Shown: positions 61,940 to 64,000 of the stretch, piece by piece
How positions within the stretch are numbered: position 1 is the stretch's first letter
How the letters are laid out: every line of letters begins with the position of its first letter
Source of the DNA: Pterobdella sp. o SKG-2022
Lineage: Eukaryota > Annelida > Clitellata > Hirudinida > Piscicolidae
Assembly: GCA_964035795.1 (NCBI GenBank)
Contig: OZ038325.1
Coordinates: 2,358,473 to 2,422,472 of the forward strand
Length of the DNA stretch: 64,000 nt
Reading direction: 5' to 3'
Position numbers and translations under genes: made by a program
The notes under the pieces: generated by a model
The model's input: only the letters and a program-made list of their open reading frames with translations
Told to the model about the DNA's origin: nothing
Databases searched by the model: none

Positions 61940-64000
61940 ATGAGTATACCCAAGTTTAGAAGCATCATGTTTCTTTGCATATTATTATCAGTCGTCAATG
62001 GAAACGAAAGCGAAACGATTATAAGCAAGTGGAAAAAAGCACAATACAAAGAACTAACTGAAGAAGACGCCAAGATAAAAAAATGGTTTGAGAACGGTTG
62101 TCCTTCCTCCAACCTCAGACCTCGTTCAAGCAAAAAAGTTGTGAGACAAGAGTACCGAACCTTAACACCAGAACAAAGATGGTATTTCCACAGCTGCCTC
62201 AAAGCGATGATAGATACTCCGGCTGTTCTACCCTTTTGGGAGCAAAATGAATACGAAAGCTTCGTTACTCAACATAAATTCCAGTTTTCCCCACAAGCCC
62301 ATGGCTCTCCCGCCTTCGCACCCTACCACCGTGCCCTTCTCTTCTTGTCAGTTTGTTTTTAATGGTTTTTGGAGCACAGTTTTTATAAATGCCTTCGATT
62401 AAGTTGATAGCAATTTAGAATAAATATAGAGGTTTATTGAATAAAATTTAATGCTTGTAATGACTTTCAATAGATGGCTAGATGAAACATAACATCTTAA
62501 CTGCTAGATTTCAATCAGCCAAGAATCAATGTAATAGACACAACCACGAAAGTTAATTTAGAAAAAGAATTTATCGTAATTACTCTATAATTTAATTTCT
62601 ACTTACAAAATGCTTCATTGTCTTCAAACTTTTTGTTTTTCTAGTATATCTTATAAAAAGTTTCGCCATTAATAAACATTTGTATCTTTTTCTAGTACGA
62701 ACTTAACCTTACTACAACTCAACAACCTTCTCGAAGTTTCGAGAAAGTGTTGCAGTCTCATCCAGGTTGTGAAAACGTGGGGATTCCATATTGGGACAGC
62801 ACCCTCGACTCCTACCTTCCTGACCCCAGTATGTCGGCCATGTTTGCAGAAGAAACTTTTATGGGCACTACGCACGGAGAAGTTAGTGATGCAATTTTGG
62901 GGTTTTTTCTGATTATTACTAAAAATTGGTATTGTTTTGATTTTGAATATAAATCGACAATTGTATTTATTTTATTTTGACTCAGTGAGTGATTGATTTT
63001 TCAGAGACATCACATATGCATTTTTTGTTAATTTTTTAAAAATTATGAGAAATTGTTTCTCAATTTTAGGTGAAAGGCAAGTTATTTGAGAACTGGATAC
63101 CAATAAAGATAAAAGAATGCCACTTCTACGGCGAGACTCTGAGTAGGGAGATGTGCAGAGACCCAGACCAAATGATGAAGGATTCTATGATAGAAAATTT
63201 TCTCAACTGCCACAACTACTCAAACTGTGTCTTCCCCCACGACAAAACCTTTGAAGAAAACCACGGTTTAATACACGGGTGTGTGAATGGGCATATGGCT
63301 GAGCTGATGTGTTCCCCTTACGATCCCATCTTTTTCCTTCACCACGCTTTTATCGATTACATTTTTGCTCAATGGCTAGAGAAACACTACCCTGATCTAG
63401 AAAAAGATGACCCTTCAACTGATTACCCCCACGATGAAACTATAGAGGAGTATTACAACAGAGGAAGTGCACCGATGAGACCTTTTGAAAAGAGTGGATA
63501 CCTGGTTGGATTTTATTTTATTATCTAAATTAAATAAGATTTAAAAATTTTTCATTGATTACAAAACAATTATGAAAAAGATTATAGTGAAATTAAGTTT
63601 AGAAGTTTCTAAGTAATGAACTCAATATCCAAAAGATAAAAAAATAAAGCATCTGAAGTCAATAATCTTCGTTAACCCTCAAATGATCAAAGGTGAAAGA
63701 CGGCATGAGTAGGAACTTCACAAGAGATTTCTATTGGTACGCACCAAGACCATTCAATTGTTCCCAAGACCTGGACTGTCGCTCGGACATGATCTGGTGT
63801 GACGTAGAGCAGAAGAGGTGCAAGGCAAAGGCTGGAGAAGATGGAAATTGTGAAGGTCTTCCGGATAAAGCTTGTTATTGTAGGTGAGGTTTTTTGGTGC
63901 GGAATGGGTGGTCTTGAAACGTTTAGAGTTTGCAGTACCTTATTCTTAATCAATTATTATTTAGCTTTATAATTTTATTTTTTATTATCATTGTTTTATT
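61940..64000 (+). CDS. Tyrosinase with Cys-rich tail, copy 2 (3' partial)
   Basis: Tandem paralogue of copy 1, cut by the window end. Exons 61940-62350, 62696-62881, 63070-63504 and 63693-63883 agree in phase; the last ends in a donor, so more follows. A signal peptide (SIMFLCILLSVVNG) lies at residues 8-21. CuA: YESFVTQHKF, SPQAHGSPAF, APYHRALLF. A GIPYWDSTLD segment follows, then CuB: EENHGLIHGCVNGHM and FFLHHAFIDYIF with the standard His-His. The Cys-rich tail starts FNCSQDLDCRSDMIWCDVE and parallels the first module of copy 1. The first exon here equals exons 1 plus 2 of copy 1, while the catalytic part that is one exon in copy 1 is split into three here. All copper ligands are present, so it should be active. 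Confidence 0.9.

Overview
This window is nuclear DNA of an animal, very probably an invertebrate. It is strongly AT-rich and packed with di-, tri- and tetranucleotide repeats. The genes are split by short to medium introns (57 bp to about 3 kb) with GT-AG borders, and they encode metazoan-type proteins (a TRP channel, a Tubby-like protein, single-pass Ig-type membrane proteins, tyrosinases, a CAP protein). The secreted tyrosinases and a Penelope-like retroelement would suit a spiralian, but I cannot name the species. I rebuilt gene structures by hand from protein similarity, splice signals and phase; for most genes the exon lengths sum to an intact frame.

Layout, left to right: an unrecognised multi-exon gene (0.2-2.35 kb, +); a 5'-truncated, decayed Penelope-like element between perfect inverted repeats (2.9-4.2 kb); an ankyrin-TRP channel (5.3-10.1 kb, +); a repeat-rich gene desert with a hairpin MITE, about 100 TTA units and a second Penelope-like fragment (10.1-13.8 kb); UBE2R/CDC34 (13.8-18.1 kb, -); PIGA (18.5-23.5 kb, -); a tRNA-Ser(AGA) 53 bp from the PIGA start codon; a secreted CAP protein (24.3-26.3 kb, +); a PPM1H/J/M-type phosphatase (26.4-33.7 kb, +); a beta-1,4-galactosyltransferase (35.2-37.5 kb, -) head to head with a Tubby-like gene (37.9-43.4 kb, +); proline dehydrogenase (44.3-50.3 kb, +); two head-to-head genes for Ig-type membrane proteins (51.4-54.3 kb, -; 54.9-58.8 kb, +); and two tandem tyrosinases (59.2-61.6 kb and 61.9 kb to the window end, +).

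The genes do not form one pathway. Most are conserved housekeeping enzymes (ubiquitin conjugation, GPI-anchor start, glycosylation, proline catabolism). The right end is more accessory-like: membrane Ig proteins and secreted copper oxidases, both fast evolving.

The strongest unexplained pattern is that several conserved enzymes carry long Asn/Thr/Gly- or acidic low-complexity inserts inside or next to catalytic domains while catalytic motifs stay intact. Mobile DNA includes a tRNA-Ile-like SINE family (4 copies), an unnamed dispersed repeat (4 copies) and several foldback elements, mostly in introns.
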